The position numbers and the translations under genes were made by a program. A stretch of DNA of 64,000 bases from an uncultured Pseudomonadota bacterium (GTDB taxonomy: Bacteria; Pseudomonadota; Gammaproteobacteria; Steroidobacterales; Steroidobacteraceae). Positions 1 to 9,093 of this stretch are shown one piece after another; within the stretch, counting starts at the first letter, position 1; the number at the start of each line of letters is the position of its first letter. The stretch covers positions 1 through 64,000 of the forward strand of contig CAIRLC010000013.1 in assembly GCA_903879335.1 (NCBI GenBank), written 5' to 3'. The notes below the pieces were generated by a model, which was given only the letters and a program-made list of their open reading frames with translations, did no database searches and had not been told where the DNA came from.

Positions 1-320
1 AGGGCCGGGTCGCCGCCCCGTTCGGCAATCGCATCGCGTAGGCCCGCCAAATCCACGAGCGCGGTCTGACCGAGAATGTCGTGACAGACGACACGCGCGG
101 GGAACCAGGGAAAATCCTGCGACCGTTCAAAGCGGATCAACTGACCGAGGCTTTCCGTCAATTGCGCAGGATCAGCGCGGCGCACTAAGTTCTCGGCGAG
201 CACCCTCGAGGTGTAGGGCAAGGTCGCCCAGGCGCCCGGCGTAATCGCCTCCACGGCGGCAGATGCATCGTAGTAATCAACGGCCGTACCGGGCAACAAT
301 CGGCGGTATGCATGGGTCAT
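1..320 (-). CDS. acnD: 2-methylisocitrate dehydratase, Fe/S-dependent (AcnD), N-terminal part
   Basis: Only the first 106 or so codons are inside the window; the gene runs off the left edge. The translation begins MTHAYRRLLPGTAVDYYDA and carries the aconitase-family stretch LPYTSRVLAENLVRR, then FPWFPARVVCHDILGQTALVDLAGLRDAI, which matches the AcnD N-terminus closely. AcnD dehydrates 2-methylcitrate in the methylcitrate cycle of propionate breakdown and normally needs the isomerase PrpF. It starts 8 bases after the prpC stop, so it is the third gene of a prpB-prpC-acnD operon. A prpF partner would be expected beyond the left edge. Family identity is clear; the catalytic Fe-S cysteines are outside the window. 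Confidence 0.9.
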   Translation of the reverse strand, partial: MTHAYRRLLPGTAVDYYDASAAVEAITPGAWATLPYTSRVLAENLVRRADPAQLTESLGQLIRFERSQDFPWFPARVVCHDILGQTALVDLAGLRDAIAERGGDPA

Positions 321-328
321 GATGTCAC

Positions 329-1498
329 TCAGCGTCGATCCGCCAAGGCCACGAAAGGCCGTGGCTCGGGCCCGATGTAGTTGGCGCTTGGACGGATGAT
401 TTTTCCATCCTCGCGTTGCTCGATCACATGCGCGCACCAACCGGTGGTCCGGGCGATCACAAACAGTGGTGTGAACATCGCTGTCGGCACCCCCATCAGG
501 TGATAGCTGACGGCGCTATACCAGTCGAGGTTCGGAAACATCTTCTTGATGTCCCACATCACCGACTCTAAACGCGACGCGATGTCGAACATCTTGCGGT
601 CACCCGCACTGTCGGCGAGCCCGCGGGCCACCGACTTGATCACTTCATTGCGCGGATCGCCGATCGTGTAGACCGGATGACCGAAGCCGATGACCACTTC
701 CTTGTTGCCGACCCGGCGACGGATATCGGCTTCCGCCTCATCAGCGTCGCGATACCGCTTCTGGATCTCAAAGGCGACTTCGTTGGCGCCACCGTGCTTC
801 GGTCCGCGCAGCGCGCCGATCGCCCCCGCCACCGCCGAGTAAACATCGGATCCGGTACCGGCGACTACACGAGCGGTAAAGGTGCTCGCATTATATTCAT
901 GCTCGGCATAGAGATTGAGCGAGGTGTGCATCGCACGCACCCACTCCGCCGATGCAGGCTTGCCGTGTAGCAGTGTCAAGAAATGACCACCGATCGAATC
1001 GTCATCGGTTTCGACATCGATCACTCGCCCGTTATGACTCCCGTGGTACCAGTAGCAGAGCATCGATCCTAAGCAAGCGATGAGCTTATCGGCGATATCG
1101 CGCGCCCCTGCCGCGCCGTGATCATCCTTCTCAGGCAGCGTGCAGCCCAGGGCCGAGACGCCGGTGCGCAGAACGTCCATCGGGTGTGAGGCGGCCGGCA
1201 ATGCATCCAGCACGTCGCGCACCACTTGTGGCAGCCCGCGCAAAGCCTTCAACTTCGCCTTGTACGCGAGTAACTCCGTAGCGGTCGGCAAGTGACCGTG
1301 GATCAACAAGTGCGCGATCTCTTCGAATTCCGCGGCTGCAGCGGTTTCCAGAATTTCGTAGCCGCGATAGTGCAAATCATTGCCGGAGCGGCCGACGGTG
1401 CACAGCGCCGTATTGCCGGCCGCGACACCCGATAAGGCAACCGATTTCTTCACGCGCGGTGCTGTGCTGACCGGTGTGGTCGCAGTGGATTCAGACAT
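329..1498 (-). CDS. prpC: 2-methylcitrate synthase (PrpC)
   Basis: This 389-residue citrate-synthase-family enzyme condenses propionyl-CoA with oxaloacetate to 2-methylcitrate. Visible hallmarks are the N-terminal segment [12 protein letters not shown], the active-site region [13 protein letters not shown], and [12 protein letters not shown] with its catalytic His. The frame is open further upstream, but the ATG at 1498 is preceded by a good GAGGGG ribosome site and gives MSESTATTP, which fits the family length. It lies 10 bases after prpB and 8 bases before acnD, so all three are surely co-transcribed. The gene context (PrpB, AcnD, XRE regulator) separates it from ordinary citrate synthase. 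Confidence 0.95.
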   Translation of the reverse strand: MSESTATTPVSTAPRVKKSVALSGVAAGNTALCTVGRSGNDLHYRGYEILETAAAAEFEEIAHLLIHGHLPTATELLAYKAKLKALRGLPQVVRDVLDALPAASHPMDVLRTGVSALGCTLPEKDDHGAAGARDIADKLIACLGSMLCYWYHGSHNGRVIDVETDDDSIGGHFLTLLHGKPASAEWVRAMHTSLNLYAEHEYNASTFTARVVAGTGSDVYSAVAGAIGALRGPKHGGANEVAFEIQKRYRDADEAEADIRRRVGNKEVVIGFGHPVYTIGDPRNEVIKSVARGLADSAGDRKMFDIASRLESVMWDIKKMFPNLDWYSAVSYHLMGVPTAMFTPLFVIARTTGWCAHVIEQREDGKIIRPSANYIGPEPRPFVALADRR

Positions 1499-1508
1499 GA
1501 TGTGCCCC

Positions 1509-2387
1509 TCAATCTTTTTGCTTAAATAATGCGTCGAGTTTTTGTTCGTAGTCGTGGTAGCCCAAGACTTCATACAACTCGGTCCGCGTTTGCATTCTGT
1601 CGAGCACCCCTTTCTGCGTGCCCTGAGTCCTCAACTCGCTGTAGACCTCCAGTGCGGCTTTGGACATGGCTCGGAATGCCGACAGCGGGTACAGCGCCAA
1701 GGCGATGCCCACCGATCCCAACTCGTCCACCGTGTACAGCGGTGTCTTGCCGAATTCGGTGATGTTGGCGAGCACGGGCACCTGGACTTTGGCAGTGAAC
1801 TCGCGGTACTCATCCAGCGTCGCCAATGCTTCGGCGAAAATCATATCGGCCCCGGCTTCGACGTAGGCGAGTGCGCGATCAACCGCCGCCGATTGACCCT
1901 CGACCGCATGTGCATCGGTTCGAGCCATGATCACAAAGTGGGGGTCGGTACGGCCATCCACGGCCGCTTTAATGCGATCGACCATCTCCTCTTTCGGTAC
2001 CAGGGCCTTGCCCGGACGGTGCCCACACCGCTTCGCCTGCACCTGATCTTCGAGGTGCAATCCTGCAGCCCCTGATTTCACAAGATCGTGGGCCGTTCGG
2101 GAGATATTAAATGCGGCGCCCCAACCGGTATCCGCGTCAACCAAGAGCGGCAAGTCCGTGGCCGAGGTGATGCGACGGACGTCCTCACAGACGTCATTCA
2201 GCGACGTGATGCCAAGGTCAGGCAGACCAAACGAGGCGTTCGCCACGCCCGCCCCCGACAAATAGATCGCCTTAAAGCCCGCCTGCTCAGCCAGCAGGGC
2301 AGAGTAGGCGTTGACAGCGCCAGCCACCTGCAATGGCTTTTCGCTGGCGACCGCCGCCCAGAGACGTTGACCGGCCGTAAGACTCAT
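1509..2387 (-). CDS. prpB: Methylisocitrate lyase (PrpB)
   Basis: This 292-residue member of the isocitrate lyase/PEP mutase superfamily splits 2-methylisocitrate into pyruvate and succinate. Residues seen include the Mg-binding DADTGWG segment and the signature KRCGHRPGK with the catalytic Cys, followed by a TIM-barrel pattern ([17 protein letters not shown]). The ATG is preceded by AAGGAG with normal spacing. It is the first gene of the prp operon and is divergent from the XRE-type regulator, with a 144-bp shared upstream region holding candidate operators. Length and motifs are normal. Confidence 0.95.
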   Translation of the reverse strand: MSLTAGQRLWAAVASEKPLQVAGAVNAYSALLAEQAGFKAIYLSGAGVANASFGLPDLGITSLNDVCEDVRRITSATDLPLLVDADTGWGAAFNISRTAHDLVKSGAAGLHLEDQVQAKRCGHRPGKALVPKEEMVDRIKAAVDGRTDPHFVIMARTDAHAVEGQSAAVDRALAYVEAGADMIFAEALATLDEYREFTAKVQVPVLANITEFGKTPLYTVDELGSVGIALALYPLSAFRAMSKAALEVYSELRTQGTQKGVLDRMQTRTELYEVLGYHDYEQKLDALFKQKD

Positions 2388-2514
2388 CGTGTGAACTCCT
2401 TGTTGTCAGGAACAGGCGCCTCAGGCACCTTCTTCGCAATTTTGCTGATTCTGCCAGTGCGAACTGTTTTCTCCAGAGAAATCTTGCGAGATACTGAAGA
2501 CCTAATCGGTCTTT

Positions 2515-2530
2515 TTTGCAAAGTTGCAAA
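2515..2530. promoter_or_regulatory. Candidate PrpR/RamB-type operator (tandem TTGCAAA)
   Basis: TTTGCAAA at 2515-2522 is followed directly by GTTGCAAA at 2523-2530, just upstream of the regulator's ATG and within the region shared with prpB. TTTGCAAA-like sites are the known DNA targets of RamB and mycobacterial PrpR, the same XRE/ImmA-type family as the adjacent gene. That suggests autoregulation and control of prpB. The match is seen in the sequence; the function is inferred. Confidence 0.5.
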
Positions 2531-2531
2531 T

Positions 2532-3947
2532 ATGCGGCGCAAACTCTTCATGGGTCCACGGCTGCGCTTACTGCGCGAGGCCCAACAATTGACCCTGGAA
2601 TTGGGCGCTGAGCGCCTTGGACTCTCCACCAGCTATCTCTCCCAGCTGGAAAACAATCATCGACCGGTGACCGCCAGCGTGTTGGTGGCCTTAGCACGGG
2701 CATACCAGCTCGATCCCTCTGAGTTCGATGTCGACGAGCAAAGCCGGCTGATCGCCGATCTGCGCGAGGCCAGTGTCGACCTGCCGTTAGGCGCCACACC
2801 GCCACCCTTGGCCGAACTGCGCATCGCGGCAGCCACAACGCCGCACCTCGCCCATCAATTTTTAAGCCTGCACGCGGCCTATCGGCGCCTCGAGGGTCGG
2901 GTCAATGAACTCGATGACCGATTGGGCGGCAATCCAACAGGTGCCTCTGGCTTAGCGCTGCCGTATGAGGAAGTCCGGGATTTTTTCCACTATCGGGATA
3001 ATTACGTCGATGAGTTGGATGTCGCTGCCGAAGCCCTGGCCGCAACGCTGGGCGTTCGCGCCGACGCCGGCCCGGCCCCGCTGCTGGAGCAGGCGCTGAA
3101 AGATCTGCACGGCGTCAGCGTGCGCTCGGACTCAACCACGACGGATGGCCTGTGGTGGCGCTATGACGCCTCGAGCAGAATCCTGCGCTTCGCCGCCGAA
3201 CTGAATGAGCCGACCCGCCTCTTCCAGCTCGGCGTCGTGCTCGCCCGGCTGAGCCTTGGTCCGATCATGGATCGCACGATTGCATCCGCTCAGTTCAGCT
3301 CCCCCGAATCGGCGGCGGTCGGTCGACTGGCCTGTGAAAACTATGCCGCCGGTGCCCTGATCTTTCCGTACGCTGACTTTGCCCACACCGCACGCGTGTT
3401 GCGACACGACGTCGAACAATTGCAACGCCGCTACCGGGCCAGCTTCGAACAGATCTGTCACCGTCTATCGACCTTGCAGCGACCGGGTGCACGCGGCATA
3501 CCGTTTTACTTTGTTCGGGTCGATCAAGCGGGCAACATCACCAAGCGCCACAGTTCTACTCGCTTCCAGTTCGCTCGCTTCGGTGGCGCCTGTCCACTGT
3601 GGAATGTGCATGAGGCGTTCTCTCAACCGGGGCGCATCATGGTGCAGGTGGCCGAGATGCCCGACTCGGTGCGCTACTTGTGCATGGCCCGCAGCATCAT
3701 CAAGCGCTCGGGTTCGTTTCAAGCCCCGAACCGTCACTATGCAGTCGGCTTTGGCTGTGAAATCACGCACGCTGACGATGTCGTCTATGCGGATGCGGTG
3801 TCTGAGTCGGCACAACCGGTACCCATTGGCGTCAGTTGTCGTATTTGCGAGCGACGGCAGTGCCACCAACGGGCCTACCCGCCGGTAGACCACGTGATGC
3901 AGATTCCAACCGATGAGCGCGGCGTGACGCCCTATCGGTTGCCCTGA
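2532..3947 (+). CDS. XRE-family short-chain fatty acid (propionate) regulator, PrpR/ScfR/RamB type
   Basis: The protein has 471 residues. The N-terminal helix-turn-helix covers about residues 7-62 (GPRLRLLREAQQLT, then LGLSTSYLSQLENNHRPVTA). An ImmA/IrrE-like middle and a DUF2083-type C-terminus follow, ending with a cysteine cluster (CRICERRQC) near residues 443-452. Homologues sense short-chain acyl-CoA, and the C-terminal cysteines can hold a redox cofactor. The frame stays open upstream, but the ATG at 2532 yields MRRKLFMGPRLRLLR, the usual family N-terminus. It is divergent from prpB, the normal arrangement for control of the methylcitrate cycle. A role in activating prpBC-acnD in response to propionyl-CoA is inferred. 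Confidence 0.85.
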   Translation: MRRKLFMGPRLRLLREAQQLTLELGAERLGLSTSYLSQLENNHRPVTASVLVALARAYQLDPSEFDVDEQSRLIADLREASVDLPLGATPPPLAELRIAAATTPHLAHQFLSLHAAYRRLEGRVNELDDRLGGNPTGASGLALPYEEVRDFFHYRDNYVDELDVAAEALAATLGVRADAGPAPLLEQALKDLHGVSVRSDSTTTDGLWWRYDASSRILRFAAELNEPTRLFQLGVVLARLSLGPIMDRTIASAQFSSPESAAVGRLACENYAAGALIFPYADFAHTARVLRHDVEQLQRRYRASFEQICHRLSTLQRPGARGIPFYFVRVDQAGNITKRHSSTRFQFARFGGACPLWNVHEAFSQPGRIMVQVAEMPDSVRYLCMARSIIKRSGSFQAPNRHYAVGFGCEITHADDVVYADAVSESAQPVPIGVSCRICERRQCHQRAYPPVDHVMQIPTDERGVTPYRLP

Positions 3948-3974
3948 GAGCGCGATGCGACAGCGGAGGCTGGC

Positions 3975-5822
3975 TCAGTCTTCTGTCTCCTCGCCCAAGA
4001 ATCCACCCGTTTGATGCTCCCAGAGGCGTGCGTAGAGTCCGCCCTTGGCGAGCAAGGTGGCGTGATCACCCTCTTCAACGATGCGACCCTGATCGAGCAC
4101 CACCAGCCGATCCATCGCCGCGATGGTCGACAAACGATGCGCGATCGCAATGACGGTCTTGCCTTCCATCAGGCGATACAAGCTCTCCTGAATGGCAGCC
4201 TCCGCTTCACTGTCTAAGGCGCTGGTCGCCTCATCCAACAGTAAGATCGGCGCATCCTTGAGCATGACGCGTGCAATGGCGATCCGCTGACGCTGACCGC
4301 CCGATAATTTGACACCGCGTTCGCCGACGTGCGCGTCATAACCGGTGCGGCCTTTGGCATCGGCCAAATGCGCAATAAATTCATCGGCCTCAGCGCGTTC
4401 AGCCGCACGGATCATCTCAGCATCGCCAGCATCTGGCCGCCCATACAAGATGTTGTCCCGCACCGAGCGGTGCAGCAGCGAGGTGTCTTGGGTGACCATC
4501 CCGATAGAGGCGCGCAAGCTCTCTTGCGTGATGGCTGAGATGTCGACGCCGTCAATCGTAATGGTGCCCGAATCAATGTCGTAGAAACGCAGCAGCAAGT
4601 TCACCAATGTGCTCTTGCCGGCGCCAGAGCGCCCGACCAGGCCGACCTTTTCTCCAGCCTTGACGGTCAAAGAAAAACGATCAAAGACAGGCTTTGCATT
4701 CGCGTTGCCACGTCCGTAAGAGAAGGTCACATCGTCAAATTCGACCGCGCCCTCATGCACCGTGATGGGAGGCGCGCCGTCGTGATCCAAGACCGTTCGC
4801 GGTGCTGACAAGGTGCCCATGCCGTCTTGGACGGTGCCCATCTGCTCGAAGAGGCTGGCCATCTCCCACATCACCCAATGGGAAATGCCGTTCAACCGCA
4901 GCGCCATGGCCGTGGCCGCAGCCACCCCGCCCACGCCCAAGGCACCGACACTCCACAGCCTGAGCGACATGAACGCGGTGCCGGCGACCAGCAACATGCT
5001 GAGCGCGTGGTTCACGGCCTCGAATGAAGTGACCATCCGCATTTGCCGGTGCACCGTCGTCAAGAACTCGGTCATCGCACTTTGCGCGTAATGCCCTTCG
5101 CGCTGCGCGTGGGAAAAGAGTTTGACGGTGGCGATGTTGGTGTACGCATCGGTGATGCGCCCCGTCATCATCGAGCGGGCATCAGCCTGGGCCGCGCCGA
5201 CTTTCGCGAGCCGCGGCACGAACCACCAACAGGTCAGCCCGTACGCGACTAACCAACCCGCAAACGGCAACAACAACGCCGTATTAAAATCGCCGACGAC
5301 CCAGAGCAGCGTTGCAAAATACAGCAGGATGTAAACCAAAATATCGGTGACGATGAACCACGCATCACGGACCGCGAGGGCCGTTTGCATGACCTTGGTG
5401 GCGACACGTCCCGCGAATTCGTCCTGATAAAACGACAAACTTTGCGCCAGCATCCGCCGATGAAAGTCCCAGCGCAGACGCATCGCAAAATTGCCGGCCA
5501 AGCCCTGACGCCGGACGAGACTTTGATAGCCCACCAGTGGAACGCTGGCGATGAGCACACCACCGAAGATCAAGATCGTCTGCCGCTCGCTGGCGAATAG
5601 GTGCGTGCGATCGACCGTAGTCAACCAATCGACCAGGTGACCGAGCATGCGAAACAACATGGCCTCGAAAATACCGATCGCGGCGGTAGCGAGGGTCATC
5701 CACAGGATTTGTCTCCGCACACCCTGCGTGCAGGCCCACAAGAACGCGACCAAGCCACGAGGCAAGGGTGCCGGGCGGTCGTCAGGGTATGGATTTACGA
5801 TGCGTTCAAAGTAACGAAACAT
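3975..5822 (-). CDS. ABC transporter, fused permease and ATPase (exporter type)
   Basis: This 615-residue half-transporter has a membrane domain of about six helices (residues 25-320) and a nucleotide-binding domain (360-600). The latter shows Walker A (GRSGAGKST, about 397), signature LSGGQRQRIAIARV, Walker B ILLLDEATSALD and the AHRLST switch histidine. It should work as a homodimer in the inner membrane; the substrate cannot be told, and the family includes lipid and drug exporters. An ATG at 5822 with GGAG five bases away is preferred over the in-frame GTG at 5828. It is convergent with the XRE regulator and has no co-transcribed neighbour. Confidence 0.85.
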   Translation of the reverse strand: MFRYFERIVNPYPDDRPAPLPRGLVAFLWACTQGVRRQILWMTLATAAIGIFEAMLFRMLGHLVDWLTTVDRTHLFASERQTILIFGGVLIASVPLVGYQSLVRRQGLAGNFAMRLRWDFHRRMLAQSLSFYQDEFAGRVATKVMQTALAVRDAWFIVTDILVYILLYFATLLWVVGDFNTALLLPFAGWLVAYGLTCWWFVPRLAKVGAAQADARSMMTGRITDAYTNIATVKLFSHAQREGHYAQSAMTEFLTTVHRQMRMVTSFEAVNHALSMLLVAGTAFMSLRLWSVGALGVGGVAAATAMALRLNGISHWVMWEMASLFEQMGTVQDGMGTLSAPRTVLDHDGAPPITVHEGAVEFDDVTFSYGRGNANAKPVFDRFSLTVKAGEKVGLVGRSGAGKSTLVNLLLRFYDIDSGTITIDGVDISAITQESLRASIGMVTQDTSLLHRSVRDNILYGRPDAGDAEMIRAAERAEADEFIAHLADAKGRTGYDAHVGERGVKLSGGQRQRIAIARVMLKDAPILLLDEATSALDSEAEAAIQESLYRLMEGKTVIAIAHRLSTIAAMDRLVVLDQGRIVEEGDHATLLAKGGLYARLWEHQTGGFLGEETED

Positions 5823-5828
5823 GTGCAC

Positions 5829-6105
5829 TCCACGGTCCGCTGACAGCGGCCCGCTTGAATCGGTTGGGCGACGGACGAATGGCCGCAGGGATCATTGCGC
5901 GATCGCATCCGCCTCCGATTGGGGCGCTAGCCGATTCGTCTCGCCGCTGAATTATCGCACATGCGGCCGACTGACCGGATGGCCTAAGCCGCTAGGCAAG
6001 CGCGAAAAGTTAACCTCCGCCTGCTTTAAATCGCGAATCCGGATCCCCGCGACGACTCCAACACTGGCACGAGGCCCACGTCGCGCTTAAAGATTTAATT
6101 CAATT
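5829..6105. other. Intergenic region between divergent ABC exporter and porin genes
   Basis: About 280 bases without a convincing gene. The short open frames here lack ribosome sites. It must hold the promoters of both neighbours. The AT-richer stretch around 6090-6105 sits directly before the porin. I could not identify clear promoter boxes. Confidence 0.4.
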
Positions 6106-7473
6106 GTGCTATCAACTCGCCCCGTATCCAACGTCCGTCTCCGAGTTCCGATCTTGAAAATCCGTCTCATTTGGCCCGCCCTCATCGCCACGCTTGCGAT
6201 GCCTTCGGCCTACGGTGCCGATGCAGACGCACCGACTCCGGAAACCGTGGCCTTACACGGCCAACTGACGTGGACCGAACAAGAGGATGGCGGCTTTACG
6301 GCGCCGTATGCCGGACCGAACAGCCTGCACCCGCATCAAGGCCGCGAGACGGTGGATGCGACGCTGTACGCCGGCGCGCGCCTGACGTCGACGATCGAGG
6401 GGTGGATTAACCTCGAGATCGATCAGGGTTTTGGCCTCGATAACACGCTAGGTGTGGCCGGCTTCCCGTCCGGTGAAGCGTACAAAGTGGGCAAGAAGCG
6501 TCCGTACCTGCGCCTACCACGAGCCTTTTTGCGTGACACCATTGAGTTTGGCGACGCCACTGAAGCGGTGAATTCGCAGGCCAACCAACTGGCCGGCCGG
6601 CACTCGACGGATCGCTGGGTGTTCACGTTTGGAAAATTTGGCGTCACCGATATTTTTGACGCCAGCCGCTACGCCCATGATCCGCGCAACGATTTTCTCA
6701 ATTGGACCGCGGTCGATGCCGGCAGCTTTGACTATGCCGCCGATGCCTGGGGTTTTACCGCCGGCCTCGCCGTCGAGCGTTATGCGGGGGCATGGACAGG
6801 CCGCGTGGGACTGTTCGACCTGTCGACCCTGCCCAATAGCGAACACCTGACGCCGGGCGCTCGGCAGTACCAGTGGATTGGCGAACTTGAACATCGACAT
6901 CAATGGAGTGGTCGTGACGGCAAATGGCTGGCCACCGTCTACGACAGTCATGCGCGGATGGGGCGACTACAAGACGCCATCACATGGGCCCAGACCGTCG
7001 GCGGCAGCCCTGATCTGGCCTTGGTGCGCCGTCCAGGCAATCGGGTGGGCGGCAGCGTCTTGATCGAGCAGGCGTTCAGCGACGATGTGGGCGGGTTCTT
7101 GCGTGCCGGCACCGCCACCGGCACGGTTGAGGCCTACGAGTTCACCGACGTGGATCGTTCCTTGGAGCTCGGCGCGTCCGTCGCCGGCTCGCGCTGGGGC
7201 CGCCCGTCGGACACCGTCGGCTTGGCCGTCATGAGAAACGGGATTTCTGCAGCGCGAACGGCCTATTTGGCGGCAGGCGGTCTCGGCATCTTGGTGGGCG
7301 ATGGCCAACTCACCCATGCGGGGCCAGAATCGATTCTGGAGGCGTACTACGCCGTCGCCGCGTTCAGTGGGACCACGGTGACGCTCGATTTACAGCGAAT
7401 CAACCACATCGCCTATAACGAAGACCGTGGACCCGTGACGGTTGCCGCTATACGCGTGCACGCCCAGTTCTAA
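6106..7473 (+). CDS. Outer-membrane carbohydrate-selective porin, OprB family
   Basis: The protein has up to 455 residues. A signal peptide (KIRLIWPALIATLAMPSAYGA) leads into HGQLTWTEQEDGGFTAPYAGPNSL, the usual start of OprB-like porins. Further family features are the LYAGARLTSTIEGWINLEIDQG strand pair, the FTFGKFGVTDIFDASRYAHDPR motif, and a C-terminus ending in phenylalanine (VHAQF), as expected for BAM-assembled barrels. The start is unsure: GTG at 6106 or TTG at 6154, neither with a strong ribosome site; the TTG gives a cleaner signal peptide. Solute uptake across the outer membrane is the family role. No sugar-transport genes adjoin it, so the substrate is unknown. Confidence 0.8.
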   Translation: MLSTRPVSNVRLRVPILKIRLIWPALIATLAMPSAYGADADAPTPETVALHGQLTWTEQEDGGFTAPYAGPNSLHPHQGRETVDATLYAGARLTSTIEGWINLEIDQGFGLDNTLGVAGFPSGEAYKVGKKRPYLRLPRAFLRDTIEFGDATEAVNSQANQLAGRHSTDRWVFTFGKFGVTDIFDASRYAHDPRNDFLNWTAVDAGSFDYAADAWGFTAGLAVERYAGAWTGRVGLFDLSTLPNSEHLTPGARQYQWIGELEHRHQWSGRDGKWLATVYDSHARMGRLQDAITWAQTVGGSPDLALVRRPGNRVGGSVLIEQAFSDDVGGFLRAGTATGTVEAYEFTDVDRSLELGASVAGSRWGRPSDTVGLAVMRNGISAARTAYLAAGGLGILVGDGQLTHAGPESILEAYYAVAAFSGTTVTLDLQRINHIAYNEDRGPVTVAAIRVHAQF

Positions 7474-7487
7474 CGCTGCAGCGACCT

Positions 7488-7516
7488 GAGGCGCCGTTTT
7501 TAGCCAACGGCGCCTC
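7488..7516. terminator. Bidirectional hairpin between convergent genes
   Basis: GAGGCGCCGTT (7488-7498) and AACGGCGCCTC (7506-7516) form a perfect 11-bp stem with a 7-base loop. It lies between the stop codons of the porin (plus strand) and the TPR protein (minus strand). Confidence 0.7.
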
Positions 7517-7525
7517 GATGCGCAT

Positions 7526-8326
7526 TTAGCTCCAGTCGTCTCCGCCACCGCCCGAGAACCCACCACCGTCGTCCCAACCGCCGGAGGTGCCGAAGTCACT
7601 GCCACCGAGATCAGCGTTCGGGTCGACATAGGTGTCTTGACCCGGATCCACGTAGTTTGGGTGCCCCGGCTCAAAGACGCGCCGCGCTAGGGCTTCGCCC
7701 GCGACGATACCGGCACCGACGGCTAATCCGGAGGCGACGCTGCCCATGATGCCGGAGCCCTGCCCCATCACGCCCGGACCACCGGCGCCATACCCATACC
7801 CGTAGCCAGGTCCGCCCATGGGCGTTGGGCCCCCCATGCCGCCGTTCGGGCCGTAGCCACCAGCGATCACCGTGGGTTGGCGATTGCGACGGATCAGCCA
7901 TACGACCAAAAGCACGGCACCGAGCACCAAAAGAAAGAGCACCGTGGGTGACATGCCGCCGTTGCCGGCGCGGTTAACCGAACTTGAGCGCACCATGCCG
8001 CCGGAGGCTAGGCCCGCGCGCAACTCAGCCACAGCCCGCGGGCTCTCCTTTGGCAAGCCCGGCGACAGTTGTTCCGCAGTCGCGAATTCAGTGCGCGCAC
8101 GATCCAGATGGCCCGCGCGGTACTCGACTTCTGCGCTGACAAAATGTGCAGTAGCGCTGTTGGGATGCTCTGCAAGCACCTGCTGCATCATCGCCTCGGC
8201 TTCGGCAATCCGGCCGGCTTTCGTGGCTTGATACACCTGATCGACCGTAGGGCTCGTCGCCAAGGCGAGGCCGGCAAAGGCAAACGCTAGAACGGCGAAT
8301 AGACGCGTCATCAATAGTCTGGTCAC
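7526..8326 (-). CDS. Exported TPR protein with one membrane helix and glycine-rich tail
   Basis: The protein has 266 residues. It begins with a signal peptide (LFAVLAFAFAGLALATS) and continues with a short tetratricopeptide-like helical segment (DQVYQATKAGRIAEAEAMMQQVLAEHP, residues 26-95). One strong transmembrane helix follows (TVLFLLVLGAVLLVVWLI) with a basic stop-transfer, then a Gly/Tyr-rich linker and a C-terminus ending GGGFSGGGGDDWS. I chose the GTG at 8326 because GGGAG lies 5 bases upstream; an ATG 15 bases later is the alternative. The tail resembles those of TPM-domain membrane proteins, but no TPM domain is present. Function unknown; an envelope scaffold role is a guess. Confidence 0.7.
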   Translation of the reverse strand: MTRLLMTRLFAVLAFAFAGLALATSPTVDQVYQATKAGRIAEAEAMMQQVLAEHPNSATAHFVSAEVEYRAGHLDRARTEFATAEQLSPGLPKESPRAVAELRAGLASGGMVRSSSVNRAGNGGMSPTVLFLLVLGAVLLVVWLIRRNRQPTVIAGGYGPNGGMGGPTPMGGPGYGYGYGAGGPGVMGQGSGIMGSVASGLAVGAGIVAGEALARRVFEPGHPNYVDPGQDTYVDPNADLGGSDFGTSGGWDDGGGFSGGGGDDWS

Positions 8327-8419
8327 GTGGACTCCCTGTGGGATGAACGATGTCAGGTTGGACCTCTCGAGGCCGGCACCGGTTCCCGTAAGGGGAGCCG
8401 ACCTGTCGATCTGCTGACT

Positions 8420-8464
8420 GCAGCACCTAGCATGGGGCATTCCGATGAAATTTCTAGGGGCTGC
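8420..8464. repeat. Imperfect inverted repeat
   Basis: GCAGCACCTAG (8420-8430) and CTAGGGGCTGC (8454-8464) pair at 10 of 11 positions across a 23-base spacer, downstream of the cupin gene stop on the minus strand. It may be a factor-dependent terminator; there is no U-tract. Confidence 0.3.
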
Positions 8465-8534
8465 TGCGGGAATCGGCCAGCGCTTGAGGTGGTTAGACCG
8501 CCTGATGCGATGAAACGACGACGGCGCAACTGCA

Positions 8535-9041
8535 TCAGCGGATCAAGGCCTCGATCTCAGCGCGGTCAACGCCCGCGGCATGGGCGTGCTGCCGCGCGCG
8601 ATCAAGCTTCGTGAAGACGTCTTCATAGCCCGTTGCGGCGCCCATCGGATCCACGTAGGTGTAGCCGCCCGTGACGTGGAAGAGGGCCACCATTTCCTCA
8701 CCCGGCAAGACCACCAGGGTATGGGTCTCGCCCGGCGGCTCAAACACATAGTCGCCGGCGCGCGCCGTCCAGTTATGCTCCAAGTACCGCCAAGAACCGC
8801 GTAACGTGAACGCATGCACGGCGCCCGAATGCCGATGGCGCGACAGTACGCCCGTCGCCCGCACGCGCAGCAGATTGACGTAGTAGCCACCCGAAACGCC
8901 AAAAACGAGCGGCCGAAACCACACGCCCTCCGCCTGCGGAATCCAAAGCCCCTCATCGAGGGCTAGAGCCCCGGCGCTGAAGATCTCAGGGATCATCCCG
9001 AAGGGTTGCGGGCGCTGATAAGGCACGACGTCTTCCGACAT
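8535..9041 (-). CDS. Cupin protein, 2,4'-dihydroxyacetophenone dioxygenase-like
   Basis: This 168-residue protein has a single cupin fold with metal-binding motif 1 around LSRHRHSGAVHAFTLRG and motif 2 around EPPGETHTLV. The N-terminal segment and total length resemble the acetylacetone/DHAP dioxygenase-like cupins (ChrR-type fold). The exact substrate is unknown. The start at 9041 has GAAGGAG seven bases upstream. It follows the nitroreductase gene in the same direction, with a hairpin directly before its ribosome site. Confidence 0.7.
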   Translation of the reverse strand: MSEDVVPYQRPQPFGMIPEIFSAGALALDEGLWIPQAEGVWFRPLVFGVSGGYYVNLLRVRATGVLSRHRHSGAVHAFTLRGSWRYLEHNWTARAGDYVFEPPGETHTLVVLPGEEMVALFHVTGGYTYVDPMGAATGYEDVFTKLDRARQHAHAAGVDRAEIEALIR

Positions 9042-9058
9042 GACGACTACTCCTTCGC

Positions 9059-9083
9059 GCCCGCCACCCAAGGGCGGGCTTTT
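9059..9083 (+). terminator. GC-rich hairpin with T-tract (plus-strand reading)
   Basis: GCCCGCC (9059-9065) and GGCGGGC (9073-9079) form a 7-bp stem followed by TTTT on the plus strand. Both flanking genes read on the minus strand, where the stem sits between the nitroreductase stop and the cupin ribosome site and has no U-tract. It may be an attenuating or RNA-processing hairpin rather than a true terminator. Confidence 0.35.
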
Positions 9084-9093
9084 AACCGGTCAA

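Noticed and set aside
1542-2075. A 177-codon plus-strand frame over prpB
   Set aside because: Mirror frame of the conserved prpB gene; composition is typical of a shadow.
8327-8534. Possible tRNA or small RNA in the gap with the GCAGC inverted repeat
   Set aside because: No cloverleaf, no T-loop GTTC-type element at the right spacing, and the repeat has a 23-base spacer.
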